Source of the DNA: Crambe crambe
Lineage: Eukaryota > Porifera > Demospongiae > Poecilosclerida > Crambeidae
Length of the DNA stretch: 64,000 nucleotides
Assembly (NCBI GenBank): GCA_963924555.1
Contig: OZ004583.1
Span: 5,303,501 to 5,367,500 of the forward strand
Direction: 5' to 3'
Part shown: piece by piece, positions 33,802-44,136 of the stretch
How positions within the stretch are numbered: the stretch's first letter is position 1
Layout of the letters: each line of letters starts with the position of its first letter
Notes under the pieces: model-generated
Database searches by the model: none
Told to the model about the DNA's origin: nothing
What the model saw: the letters and a program-made list of their open reading frames with translations, nothing else
Translations under genes and position numbers: made by a program

Positions 33802-33937
33802 TGTAGTGAATGTGGTTTGTGGTTATTTTATGTTTCCTGTTTCATTCCCTATATAACCCATGTGCACTATAATGATAAGTTATTATTCAGTATACTGATT
33901 CTGAGTGTTAGCTAGCTATTAGCACTAAGACACTACA
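33802..33937 (+). repeat. 5' LTR (136 bp)
   Basis: TGTAGTGAATGTGG...AAGACACTACA. Contains CCCTATATAACCC, a likely TATA element, at 33848-33860. Identical to the 3' LTR by eye. Directly followed by TTGGCGACGAGTGG, the expected primer-binding position. Confidence 0.95.
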
Positions 33938-33972
33938 TTGGCGACGAGTGGACGGGATCCTATATCGTTAGT

Positions 33973-36900
33973 ATGGCAGTCAGATCAGTTGTGGGACGAA
34001 TGCAGGAATTTGATCCTAAACGGGAGGACATCACAACTTATCTGGAAAGACTAGACCTGTACTTCCAAGCTAATTCGGTGGAAGATAATAAAAAGGTGGC
34101 CAATTTGCTAACGCTTATAGGACTAGATAACTATGGAATCCTCCGTAGTTTATTCGCCCCCAGACCAGTGAATGAACAGAGTTACGAGAACTTGGTGAAG
34201 AAGTTAAAGGATCACTTCGACCCCAAGCCACTGGTTATTGGCCAAAGATTCTTGTTCTATCAGCGCCGTCAGAAGGAAAATGAGTCTATGTCTGAATTTG
34301 AAGCTGCTTTGCGAAAACTTAGTATCAAGTGCGACTTTGGAGAATTCCTTGATCAGGCTCTCAGGGATCGCTTCGTCTGCGGAATGAGGAATGAGACTAT
34401 CCAGAAGGAGCTTCTTAAGCAGGATGATCTTACCTTCGTGAGAGCGCACGAAATAGCTGTGGGAATGGAAGCAGCTGAAAAGAATTCGAAACAACTATCG
34501 ACGACATCGTCGACAGCAACAGACAATCTGAATTTCGCAGGGAATGCAGGCAAGCTCCGCTGCTACCGTTGCGGCAGAAATCATGCAGAGCGAGACTGCA
34601 AATTTCGTGAAGCAAAATGCCACAAGTGTGGTAAGACAGGTCACATAGCTCCAGTCTGTCGGTCAAAATCAAAGTACAAGCCAAACCCGCCTCCTTCTAT
34701 TCAGTCAAAGAAACCACGTCATAAGCAAACTACCAGAGACGCCAGGTGGATGGGAACTGAGCCCGCAGATTCGATTGAAGTCCAGGATGGTGGTCTGGGA
34801 CTGTTTGCAATAGACAGTGCTTCTCCACAACCTCCAATCACAGTCGAGATGGAACTTAGTGGAAAGTTGGTAAAGTTGGAATTAGACACGGGAGCAACTG
34901 TTTCCCTTATACCTCACCACGTGTTTGAAAATTTGTTTCCAGAGGTGCCAATCCGAAAGTCGACAGTCGAGCTAAAGACTTACACAGGGGAACCAATGAA
35001 GGTTCTAGGAGAAGTCACAGTTGATGTTCGTTATCACAACCAGCAATTGCAGCAATTGCCCTTAGTAATTGTGGAAGGAAGAGGTCCCCCATTGCTCGGA
35101 AGGAACTGGCTACAAAAATTACGACTGAATTGGTCCAGTATCAAGACAGTACAGAAAGATTCTCTTGCCGGACTACTGCAGAAGTATGGAGAAATTTTCA
35201 CAGATGAGCTGGGAACAATCAAACCATTCAAAGCTAGGCTCTTAGTGCCGTCTAATGCCTTGCCACGGTTTCATCGCCCTCGATCTGTGCCCTATGCCTT
35301 GAAGTCAGTTGTAGAAGAAGAACTGGACCGGCTATTGAGAGTAGGGGTGCTGGAAACTGTTGAACATAGTGACTGGGCAGCACCTATCGTTGTAGTGCCA
35401 AAGAAAGATGGACGAGTGCGGATTTGTGGAGATTATAAGATTACAGTTAATCCAGTACTGGACATTGATCAATACCCGCTACCTCGTGCTGAAGATTTGT
35501 TTGCCACGTTGGCCGGAGGCAAATGCTTCTCCACATTGGATCTCTCGCACGCATACAATCAGTTAATCCTGGATGAAGAGTCGCGGAAGTTCCTGACCAT
35601 CAATACCCATCGAGGCTTATACAGATATACTCGCTTACCATTTGGAGTAGCCTCGGCACCTGCTGTTTTCCAAAAGATAATGGACCAGATCCTCCAAGGT
35701 CTGGATGGTGTTATTTGTTATCTGGATGACATTTTGGTATCGGGGAAAAATGAGAATGAGCACCTAGAGATTTTGCAGAAAGTGTTGGAACGCCTAAAGG
35801 AACATGGTATCCGGGTAAAGAAAAGCAAGTGTGCCTTCATGAAGGCCAGTGTACAGTATCTTGGACATATCATAGATGCAGATGGTCTCCATGCTACCGA
35901 TAGCAAAATCCAGGCAATTACTGAAGCACGGGCCCCAAGGAATGTACAAGAACTGAGATCTTTTCTGGGTTTACTTAATTATTATGCTCGTTTCATACCT
36001 AATTTATCATCATTTTTACACCCCCTTAACCAACTTTTGCAGCGTGATGTCAGATGGAAGTGGTCCAAAGAGTGTGAAGCAGCTTTCAAGGAAGCCAAAG
36101 CAAAGATAGCATCACCAAATGTTCTGGCACACTACGACCCTACTCTGCCCATCAGACTGGCTGGTGACGCCTCAGCGTATGGTGTGGGAGCTGTGATATC
36201 GCACATGAAAGATGGAGTTGAGCAACCGATCGCATTTGCTTCGAGAACTCTGCTGCCAAGTGAACGCAATTACTCCCAAATTGAGAAGGAAGCACTCTCC
36301 TTGATTTTTGGTGTGAGTAAGTTTCATACTTATTTATACGGCCGAAAATTTACTTTGATCACCGATCATAAGCCTCTTACCACTATTCTCGGACCAAAAA
36401 AGGGTATACCAACCATGGCGGCTGCTCGCCTTCAACGTTGGGCTGTAAAATTATCTGCTTATACCTATAACATTGAATTTCGGCATACAGGTGACCATGC
36501 CAATGCTGATGGTCTTTCTAGATTACCATTACAACGTGTGGGTTCAATTGGTTATGACCCGGAGTCATCATGTTTCAACATACATCAGGTGGAAAGTTTA
36601 CCTGTCACAGGGAAGCAGTTAGCAAATTCTACACAGACAGATGACATCCTCAGTAAGGTACATAAGTACATCACCAAAGGATGGCCCCAGCAAGTGGACT
36701 CCGTTTTAAAACCATATTTTGAAAAGAAGGACGAGTTGACGGTGGAAGGTGGATGTGTTCTGTGGGGCATACGAGTTGTCATTCCTTCGAAGTGGAGAGA
36801 AAAGTTACTGAACGACTTACACCGAGATCATCCAGGAATTGTTAGGATGAAGAATATAGCACGCAGTTATATTTGGTGGCCAGGACTGTATGGTAACATT

Positions 36901-37986
36901 GAACAAGTAGCCAAGAGTTGTGAAGATTGCCAAGCAGTAAAGAATTCTCCACCGGTAGCACCTTTGCATCCCTGGGTGTGGCCAACAAGACCTTTTCAGC
37001 GAGTACACATTGATTTCGCTGGACCTTTTCAGGGAGCAATGTTTCTAGTAGCTGTTGATGCTTACTCTAAATGGCCAGAAGTATTTGTGATGCAGAGTAC
37101 TACAGTAAATAAAACGATTGAAATCTTACGTCACGTATTTGCCATGTATGGTCTACCAGAACAACTAGTGTCTGACAACGGTCCTCAATTTACCTCAGAA
37201 GAGTTTGCAATTTTTATGAAGTTAAATGGTGTGAAACATACCAGAAGTGCTCCATATCATCCCTCAACAAATGGTCTTGCTGAACGTTTCATTCAATCCA
37301 TGAAACAAGGATTGAAAGCCAGTTTAAGTTCTGGACTATCTCTATCACACAGACTCAGTAACTTTTTGCTAACCTATCGGAGTACCATACACTCTACTAC
37401 AGGAGTTTCTCCCTGTTCATTATTTTTGAAGAGAGAGGTGCGTACCCGATTTGACCTTCTCAGACCTGATATTGAGTCCCGTGTGATGGGAAAACAGATG
37501 CAGCAAAAGACTGATCATGATCGTCATGCTCGCATGCGTCAATTTTTAATAGGACAGAGAGTAATGGCAAAGAATTTAAGACCTGGTCCTGATTGGATTC
37601 CTGCCATCATTGTGGAAAGGTTGGGACCTTTATCATACTTGGTGGAAACCTCAGACAAACAGTGCTGGAGGAGACATGTTGACCACTTAAAGGAATTAGT
37701 TTCCAGAGAGAGAGATCAAGACACACTTTCCAATTCTGCTCCAGCTGGCCATTCTGATTCTGAGACAGAGGATTGTGAACTTAGTGTTCCTGGGTCGAAC
37801 ACTACTCCTAGTTTGAGCCCAGATCCAAATTCAGATCTTGATACTGATTTGGTTATGGATGAACAGTCGCAACCGACTACACCTGTTGTTCCGATCCAAC
37901 CTCCTGTTGAGCCAGAGAAGCGATATCCGAATCGACAACGTACTGCACCAGATTATTTCCGTTCAGGAATGTACTGGTATAACTGA
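33973..37986 (+). CDS. Gag-Pol polyprotein of the Ty3/gypsy element
   Basis: 1337 codons without a stop or frameshift. Gag occupies about residues 1-195, followed by two CCHC knuckles (CYRCGRNHAERDC, 197-209; CHKCGKTGHIAPVC, 216-229). The aspartic protease active site DTG is at 305-307. Reverse transcriptase carries YLDD at 583-586. RNase H begins near residue 725 (DASAYGVG, Asp 732). Integrase has an HHCC zinc site (His 950, His 953, Cys 983, Cys 986) and a DD35E triad at Asp 1014, Asp 1068 and Glu 1104. The C-terminal tail is Ser/Pro/Asp-rich. Gag and pol are one frame with no visible frameshift signal, as in several invertebrate Mag elements. All catalytic residues are present, so it may be autonomous. 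No envelope-like frame follows. The ATG at 33973 is chosen because it is the first in-frame Met, 36 bases after the LTR. Confidence 0.95.
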   Translation: MAVRSVVGRMQEFDPKREDITTYLERLDLYFQANSVEDNKKVANLLTLIGLDNYGILRSLFAPRPVNEQSYENLVKKLKDHFDPKPLVIGQRFLFYQRRQKENESMSEFEAALRKLSIKCDFGEFLDQALRDRFVCGMRNETIQKELLKQDDLTFVRAHEIAVGMEAAEKNSKQLSTTSSTATDNLNFAGNAGKLRCYRCGRNHAERDCKFREAKCHKCGKTGHIAPVCRSKSKYKPNPPPSIQSKKPRHKQTTRDARWMGTEPADSIEVQDGGLGLFAIDSASPQPPITVEMELSGKLVKLELDTGATVSLIPHHVFENLFPEVPIRKSTVELKTYTGEPMKVLGEVTVDVRYHNQQLQQLPLVIVEGRGPPLLGRNWLQKLRLNWSSIKTVQKDSLAGLLQKYGEIFTDELGTIKPFKARLLVPSNALPRFHRPRSVPYALKSVVEEELDRLLRVGVLETVEHSDWAAPIVVVPKKDGRVRICGDYKITVNPVLDIDQYPLPRAEDLFATLAGGKCFSTLDLSHAYNQLILDEESRKFLTINTHRGLYRYTRLPFGVASAPAVFQKIMDQILQGLDGVICYLDDILVSGKNENEHLEILQKVLERLKEHGIRVKKSKCAFMKASVQYLGHIIDADGLHATDSKIQAITEARAPRNVQELRSFLGLLNYYARFIPNLSSFLHPLNQLLQRDVRWKWSKECEAAFKEAKAKIASPNVLAHYDPTLPIRLAGDASAYGVGAVISHMKDGVEQPIAFASRTLLPSERNYSQIEKEALSLIFGVSKFHTYLYGRKFTLITDHKPLTTILGPKKGIPTMAAARLQRWAVKLSAYTYNIEFRHTGDHANADGLSRLPLQRVGSIGYDPESSCFNIHQVESLPVTGKQLANSTQTDDILSKVHKYITKGWPQQVDSVLKPYFEKKDELTVEGGCVLWGIRVVIPSKWREKLLNDLHRDHPGIVRMKNIARSYIWWPGLYGNIEQVAKSCEDCQAVKNSPPVAPLHPWVWPTRPFQRVHIDFAGPFQGAMFLVAVDAYSKWPEVFVMQSTTVNKTIEILRHVFAMYGLPEQLVSDNGPQFTSEEFAIFMKLNGVKHTRSAPYHPSTNGLAERFIQSMKQGLKASLSSGLSLSHRLSNFLLTYRSTIHSTTGVSPCSLFLKREVRTRFDLLRPDIESRVMGKQMQQKTDHDRHARMRQFLIGQRVMAKNLRPGPDWIPAIIVERLGPLSYLVETSDKQCWRRHVDHLKELVSRERDQDTLSNSAPAGHSDSETEDCELSVPGSNTTPSLSPDPNSDLDTDLVMDEQSQPTTPVVPIQPPVEPEKRYPNRQRTAPDYFRSGMYWYN

Positions 37987-38023
37987 ACACTGATTTTTGT
38001 TTTGTTCTATTACTTTGTATTTT

Positions 38024-38036
38024 AAGTGGGAAGGAA
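38024..38036 (+). other. Polypurine tract
   Basis: AAGTGGGAAGGAA ends immediately before the 3' LTR; the expected plus-strand primer site, with one T interruption. Confidence 0.7.
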
Positions 38037-38172
38037 TGTAGTGAATGTGGTTTGTGGTTATTTTATGTTTCCTGTTTCATTCCCTATATAACCCATGTGC
38101 ACTATAATGATAAGTTATTATTCAGTATACTGATTCTGAGTGTTAGCTAGCTATTAGCACTAAGACACTACA
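38037..38172 (+). repeat. 3' LTR (136 bp)
   Basis: Same sequence as 33802-33937 with no difference found. Followed by the target duplication GTGAT. Confidence 0.95.
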
Positions 38173-38303
38173 GTGATCCTCTACCAATACTGTCCTATAT
38201 CACCCCCAACTACAAGACCTTCAGCTACATTACAAGACTCCCAGCTACAGGAAGCTCCACCTCTGCCATATGATATTGCTATGCAATATCCAACTGCATA
38301 AAT
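38173..38303 (+). pseudogene. Class C remnant 1 (tail with PPxY-like end), split by the LTR element
   Basis: Continues the C-type exon begun at 33765. It encodes repeated Q-L-Q-D stretches and ends QEAPPLPYDIAMQYPTA then a stop, so the PPxY is altered to PPLPY (still P-x-P-Y). The LTR insertion separates it from its beginning. The TM-coding part is already missing from this class. Confidence 0.6.
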
Positions 38304-39071
38304 TATATACAAATTACCCTCCTTATTTAACTGCTCTAGCTAGCTACTACAGCAAGCCTCACAATAGAAGTTGACTGGGGATCTGATATACCTGCACAGC
38401 CTGCTGCTGACACACATATGGCTACAGCTTTTTATATTAGCTAGCTATAATTTTATGCTGTTATTATTTTTTGTTGTTGTTGTTGTTTTATGTCTTTGTT
38501 GTTTTTAATAACCTTTTATATTTAGGGATTAGCTAGCTAGCAAGTGTGCAGATTAACATAGCATTAATTAGGAGCCTGCTGAAATCAGAGACTAAAATTA
38601 GCTAGCTATTATTGTCTCTCGATCTGCTCCCTTGAAGTCAAGTAGCTAGCTATATAGCGAATGAGGTATTTCACTGAGTAAAGTTATGTGGAATAGCTAC
38701 ATGCCTGAAGTATAGAGTGGTGGGGAGTTAGAGTTCTCTGGAGTTCCCCTGCACTACTAGGTTAGCTGTGTATAAACATAATGCACCCAAAAAAAGTAGC
38801 CATAGCTACAGCTTAACTACATGGTAGCTATGATGGAATTATAATACTTTTTGGAATCCATTGATATGAATGTAGAAGTTTAATCATAATTAGCTAGTGC
38901 ATGGGAATATGGATGAATGTTGGTAGCTAGAGCTGATCATGGTCAGCGATTCTACTCAGCATTGCTGGCCCCTTGGATTTACGTAATAGTTTAGCTATAG
39001 CTAAGTTTAATAATTATTGTCATCCATACGTAGAAATGTATTGATCTGGCCCGTAGTCATCATAGCAATTC
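38304..39071. other. Array spacer
   Basis: Paralogous to 41640-42490, including the CTGAAGTATAGAGTGGTG and TTCTACTCAGCAT blocks. No gene. Confidence 0.6.
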
Positions 39072-39350
39072 ATGAAGATCGCAGGTGGAGCTTCTACTGT
39101 TGTGATTCTCCAGCCAGGAGTTGCTATAATAGTGGATTTGTAAATAAAATTTGATGGTGACATGGATTTTCAAACATCATCATATCAGGAGTCTAGCTAC
39201 AGCTCAGCTTTTAAAGAGTCCATGGGGTTCAGTTTTGTTAGCAGCGGAGGGTGCAGGAGGACATGCCCCCTCTTGCACAGAACTGATAGCTATATCCCCC
39301 AGATCAGAATGTTTTATTCATTAGATTTCATACTGTCCACGACATTGTAG
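39072..39350 (+). pseudogene. Duplicated unidentified short gene, broken copy
   Basis: ATG at 39072 reads MKIAGGASTVVILQPGVAII, then VDL and a stop. The paralogue at 42492 lacks part of this stretch and stays open for 75 codons. The downstream part (ATCATATCAGGAGTC on) is conserved but out of frame here. See the 42492 entry. Confidence 0.4.
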
Positions 39351-39477
39351 GAAATCGGTCATATAAATTTTATTATCTTCACACCCCAATAAGACTAAGT
39401 TAACAGTTCTTCTCTGTAGCTATATACATCCCTATAGGACACCGACAATAAATAATTTTTTATATACTATAAAACGA

Positions 39478-39545
39478 AAGTGTGTACTGCACACTAAATT
39501 GTGCCAATACACACACCAAAAACAAACACAGTGTATGAGCTACAC
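39478..39545. mobile_element. Foldback MITE, family 1, truncated copy
   Basis: Retains one arm (AAACGAAAGTGTGTACTGCA) and the loop of the element at 19758; the second arm is largely lost. Confidence 0.7.
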
Positions 39546-39787
39546 ACTGTAATAATATAGTTACTCAAAGATTCCTCACAGGAAATGAAACTAGCTACCA
39601 GTATATAGTCATGATGGATGCTTTACTATGTCTGAACCCATATAGCTTCTCTAATAGCTAGTGCTATATCCAACAGAACATTTTGGGAAGTATATAAACT
39701 GGCTGCATGCATGCATGAGCTAGCTTCATAACAACAGCTAGCTAGCTATAGGAATTCAGATGATTATATAGCTATTGGACTATCAGA

Positions 39788-40460
<673 letters not shown>

Positions 40461-41406
40461 CTCAATGAATGACTCCATTCCCTTGCATATTTAAATTGCT
40501 AATAAATGAACTCCATTACAATCTGACTGATCCTATACAATGAGTGCAAGGCCTAACCTAACTTGTCTGTATAGTGCTGGGCACCACAAAACCATTAATG
40601 AGTGTCTACAGTCAGGCAAGGTACGTGTAACAATGTAACCACATGTATCATGACTTAACCAAAGTGGTGGCAGCCTCTGGTGACAGAAGGTTGGAGAAAG
40701 TACAGCTATTCAATTTGGCTTTCATGCACCCCACTACACCATATATCCATGGTGTCAAGCACTCAATCAACTCCCAACACGGTGTCCAGCTCTAGGTGGT
40801 CTCGATCCTACACCACATAACCGTGGTATCCAGCACCCAATCAGCTCCAGGTGGTCTCCCTACACCACATACCTGTGATAAGCATAGTCTACCTATGTTT
40901 CATAATAATATTGGGATCTTGCAACATTATGCACAGGAACTACAAGCTGGGTCAATTCATATATTGACCTCCTTTTGTGGCCTAATCACTTAGTAGGTGC
41001 CCTAATCATTATGTTATAAGTATCATTGTGACATAGAACTGGCTTGCTAGCTATAGAACAGCACTCCTGGATCCCAGGAGTGCTGTAGGGAGCTGTTCGC
41101 CGTTCTATTTGGAGAATAGACTAAGGACCCGATCGCAATCATGCTTGAGGGTGACATGGAATCCTGCATTGTCTGATCAGACCTCTCAATGACCACTTGT
41201 AGGATAGTTAGCTTAATTCAGTATCATCTCTGTATGATATTAGCTACTTACATCCATGAACTTAACCTGAATAATTAGCACTTAGATAATTGTGAAAAGA
41301 AGCCATTATAATAATTGAATATATGCAAACTGTCACAATACAGACACACTATGATAAGTGCAATTAAGCTAGCTATAATAATAATGGTTAGCTATATATA
41401 AGCTGC
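40461..41406. other. Array spacer with short local repeat
   Basis: 40735-40875 repeats a roughly 60-bp motif (CCAGCTCTAGGTGGTCTC, CCTACACCACATA). A perfect hairpin lies at 41058-41086. 41148 on is paralogous to 33478 on. No gene. Confidence 0.5.
41058..41086. other. Perfect 13-bp hairpin
   Basis: ACAGCACTCCTGG and CCAGGAGTGCTGT around a 3-base loop, followed by a second partial arm (GAACAG/CTGTTC). Confidence 0.85.
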
Positions 41407-41637
41407 ATGCATGCACATGTAATTTTAACACTGCGTGGTTACTATTATTTCCCAATCCCTTTAGGGCATGGTGCCTCTGGATCTATTCCTAATATGAAGC
41501 TAGTGGTGATCCTCTACCACATCAAGAATCAAGATCGCCAACTACAAGATCCCCCACCACAAGACCTCCAGCTACAAGACTCCCAGCTACATAAAGTTCC
41601 ACCTCCGCCATATGCTATGCAATATCCAACTGCATAA
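41407..41637 (+). pseudogene. Class C remnant 2 (PPxY tail without TM)
   Basis: An open frame of 76 codons from ATG 41407, running through a CCCTTTAG acceptor-like site at about 41462, ends LQDSQLHKVPPPPYAMQYP then TA and stop. It keeps the Q-L-Q-D repeats and a canonical PPPY but has neither the TM helix nor a recognisable signal exon. The 5' part of exon 2 is reduced to GTGCCTCTGGATCT. The uninterrupted GTGGTGATCCTC shows the LTR target before insertion. It may be a dead copy or a cytosolic PPxY peptide. Confidence 0.5.
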
Positions 41638-42371
41638 ATTACATACAAGTTCCCCTCCTTATTTAACTGCTCTAGCTAGCTACTACAAAATTAATTAAGA
41701 GCTTCATCCTCAACTCTAATTGGGGCAAGAGTATTGCATGCAGCAAGCCCCACAATAGAAGTTGACTGGGGATCTCATATACCTGCACAGCCTGCTGCTG
41801 ATACTTATAGCTATAGCTTTTTATATCAGCTAGCTATAATTATATGCTGTTAGCTATTATTTTTTTGTTGTTCTTGTTTTATGTCGTTGTTGTTTTTAAT
41901 AAGCTTTTATGTTTGGGGATATTAGCTAGCTAGCAAGTGTGCAGAAATAGGAGCCTGCTGAAATCAGAGACTAAAATTAGCTAGCTATTATCGTCTCTCC
42001 TGTTCCCTTGAAGAGCTAGCGAATGAGGTATTTTAATGAGTAAAGTTATGTGGAATAGCTAGCTACATGCCTGAAGTATAGAGTGGTGGGGAGTTAGAGT
42101 TCTCTGGAGTTCCCCTGCACTAGTAGGTTAGCTGTGTATGAACATAATGCACCCCAAAAAAGTAACCATACAGCATAACTACGTAGCTATGATGGAATTA
42201 TAATACTTCTTGGAATCCATTGATACATACATTGATTATGAATGTAGAATTTTAATCATAATTAGCTAGTGGAAATATGTATGAATGTTGCTGATCATGG
42301 TCAGCGATTCTACTCAGCATCGCTGGCCACTACGGTTTATATAGCTAAGTTTAATAATTGTCATCCATGCG
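41638..42371. other. Array spacer
   Basis: Paralogous to 38304-39050; no gene. Confidence 0.6.
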
Positions 42372-42441
42372 TAGTCTCGTGAACGTTCCAGACCCTAAGC
42401 CGCGCCGCATTTTCGCGCGTAGGGTCTGGCTCACGAGACTA
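42372..42441. mobile_element. 70-bp inverted-repeat element with 9-bp target duplication
   Basis: TAGTCTCGTGA and TCACGAGACTA are perfect ends. Inside them AGACCCTA/TAGGGTCT and CGCG arms continue the hairpin. ATCCATGCG is duplicated on both sides, and the paralogue at 39022-39035 has the single empty site (ATCCATACGTAG). Confidence 0.85.
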
Positions 42442-42491
42442 ATCCATGCGTAGAAACTGGCCCGTAGTCGAGAGCCATCATAGAAATCATC

Positions 42492-42719
42492 ATGAAGATC
42501 GCAGGTGGAGCTTCTACTGTTGTGGTTCTCCAGAGTGGATTTGTAAATGGATTTTCAAACATCATGGTCAAATCATATCAGGAGTCTATAGCTACAGCTC
42601 AGCTTTTAAAAACTCCATGGGGTTCAGTTTTGTTAGCAGCGGAGGGTGCAGGAGGACGTGCCCCCTCTTGCACAAAACTGATAGCTATATCCCCCAGATC
42701 AGAATATTTTATTCATTAG
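42492..42719 (+). CDS. Duplicated unidentified short open frame
   Basis: 75 codons: MKIAGGASTVVVLQSGFVNG, FSNIMVKSYQESIATAQLLK, then TPWGSVLLAAEGAGG and a short tail. The Gly/Ala/Ser-rich composition and GS-x-LLAA-x-GAGG end faintly resemble IFI6/IFI27 (ISG12) proteins, but the resemblance is weak and I do not name it. Its paralogue at 39072 has a stop after 23 codons and an extra stretch. The ATG and first 12 codons are almost unchanged between copies. Confidence 0.3.
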   Translation: MKIAGGASTVVVLQSGFVNGFSNIMVKSYQESIATAQLLKTPWGSVLLAAEGAGGRAPSCTKLIAISPRSEYFIH

Positions 42720-42956
42720 ATTGGTAGATTTCATACTGTCCATGACATTGTCAGTAAAGGTCCATTTTAACCCCTGCCTATGTACGGGTCTGCTGATTAC
42801 GTATATGTACATAATGTTAACTATTCTCAGGAAATCGGTCATACAAGTCTTATTGTCTTCACACCCCATGCAGTGAACAGTTCATTTCTGCTTCTCTGCG
42901 CACATGTTTCCCTATAGGATACCGACAACGAACAATTTTTTATATATGTGACAGTC

Positions 42957-43106
42957 GGGGGTAGAAATCAAACTTTATACACGTTTTAGTCAAAGTTTAC
43001 TTTTGTCATGACTGATGCTCTACAATAAAAATTTCTGCCTTTCGAACTTTTTTTTTCAAAAGTAGAAAGCATGAATAAAGTTTGATTTCTACCCTCGACT
43101 GTCACA
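42957..43106. mobile_element. Foldback MITE, family 2, 150 bp, TATA target
   Basis: Ends TGTGACAGTCGGGGGTAGAA and TTCTACCCTCGACTGTCACA are 33-bp inverted repeats with one mismatch, flanked by TATA on both sides. The paralogue at about 39460 has the empty site TTTTTTATATACTATA. Confidence 0.85.
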
Positions 43107-43419
43107 TATACTATAGTGACTCAGTGCAAATCACTGTTTGGTACTTTTTCTCAACTTCTTCTATATCCTTCATGGTGTAAGATATCATCTCTAGCTAGCT
43201 ACCATGCATGGATCCAGGCACACTCACAGTAGCTAATAGTCTGATGTAGCCGACATGGAAAAATTCATGCATATGGTGACTATTGCACCACAAATAGCTA
43301 CTGCTCACAGGAAATGAAACTACCATGCAGTATATATAGTCATGATGCTTTACTATGTCTGAACCCATATAGCTTCTCTAATAGCTAGTGCTATATGTCC
43401 AACAAAACATTTTGGGAAG

Positions 43420-43427
43420 TATATAAA
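43420..43427 (+). promoter_or_regulatory. TATA element of class A copy 3
   Basis: TATATAAA within TTTTGGGAAGTATATAAACT, 95 bases before the ATG; the same word precedes copy 2 at 39691. Confidence 0.5.
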
Positions 43428-43514
43428 CTGGCTGCATGCATGAGCTAGCTTCATAATAACAGCTATAGCCAGCTATAGGAATTTAGATGATTAGCTAGCT
43501 ATTGGACTATCAGA

Positions 43515-43657
43515 ATGAGGGAAATGAAATGTATTGTGGTGATCATACTGGCCTTTGCTCCTATAATCTATGGACAATCTAGCAATGGTGAATACTGTAC
43601 ACTAACTAGTTAATTAATCATGCAACTTTATTCTGAGCCCACTGTACTCTTATACCA

Positions 43658-43721
<64 letters not shown>

Positions 43722-44090
43722 CCTCTCTCTCTCTCAGTGCCTTTTACTGCTGTTGGATCTGTAGTACTAGCTGGAGTTCTGTGCATCATAATTTGCTGCA
43801 TTGCCTGTTCTTGCTACTATTATTTCCGTCGCAATCCCTTGAGATTAAGATCAAGGCACATAGGACGAAGCATAGTAACTTCTACCCATGACCCCCCACC
43901 AAGCATTCGTATTTTCCAATCTCAAGACCCCTCTCAAGACCCCTTGGCACAGCTAAAAGATCACCCACTGAAGGACTCCCAGCTACAGGAACTACCTCCT
44001 CCATCATATGAAGATGCCATGCAATATCCAACTGAACAAGCGACTTTTCCATGTCCAGCTACTACTACTTCATTAGCATATAATGATTAG
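43515..44090 (+). CDS. Small signal-peptide/TM/PPxY membrane protein, class A copy 3
   Basis: Exons 43515-43587 and 43738-44090, phase 1, intron 150 bp; 141 residues. Signal peptide MREMKCIVVIILAFAPIIYG, then QSSN, TM VVLAGVLCIIICCIACSC, then YYYF-RRNPLR and a tail with SQDPLAQLKDHPLKDSQLQ, ELPPPSYEDAM and PATTTSLAYND. The motif is LPPPSY here against PPPPSY in copies 1 and 2. A cysteine replaces phenylalanine within the signal peptide. The TC tract is 72 bases (43664-43735). AATAAA is at 44131-44136. Nearest relative is copy 2. Confidence 0.8.
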
Positions 44091-44136
44091 CTCAATGAAT
44101 GACTCCATTCCCTTGCATATTTAAATTGCTAATAAA

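Larger units (their letters stand above)
33802..38172 (+). mobile_element. Ty3/gypsy (Mag lineage) LTR retrotransposon, full length
   Basis: 4371 bp with two identical 136-bp LTRs, flanked by the direct repeat GTGAT (33797-33801 and 38173-38177). The uninterrupted target is visible in a paralogue at about 41500-41515 (CTAGTGGTGATCCTCTACCA). One uninterrupted gag-pol frame fills the interior. LTR termini are TGTAG...CTACA. Short LTRs, two gag zinc knuckles and no chromodomain fit the Mag/SURL group (inference from family knowledge). Identical LTRs and an intact frame mean a recent insertion. Confidence 0.95.

Noticed and set aside
34204..37039. Several minus-strand open frames inside the LTR element
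   Set aside because: Shadows of the intact gag-pol frame; none has family motifs.
37690..38036. Chromodomain or envelope gene after integrase
   Set aside because: The tail is Ser/Pro/Asp-rich without chromodomain aromatic residues, and there is no room for another gene before the 3' LTR.
42492..42719. Firm ISG12/IFI27 assignment
   Set aside because: Only short Gly/Ala-rich similarity; order and spacing do not match well enough to name.
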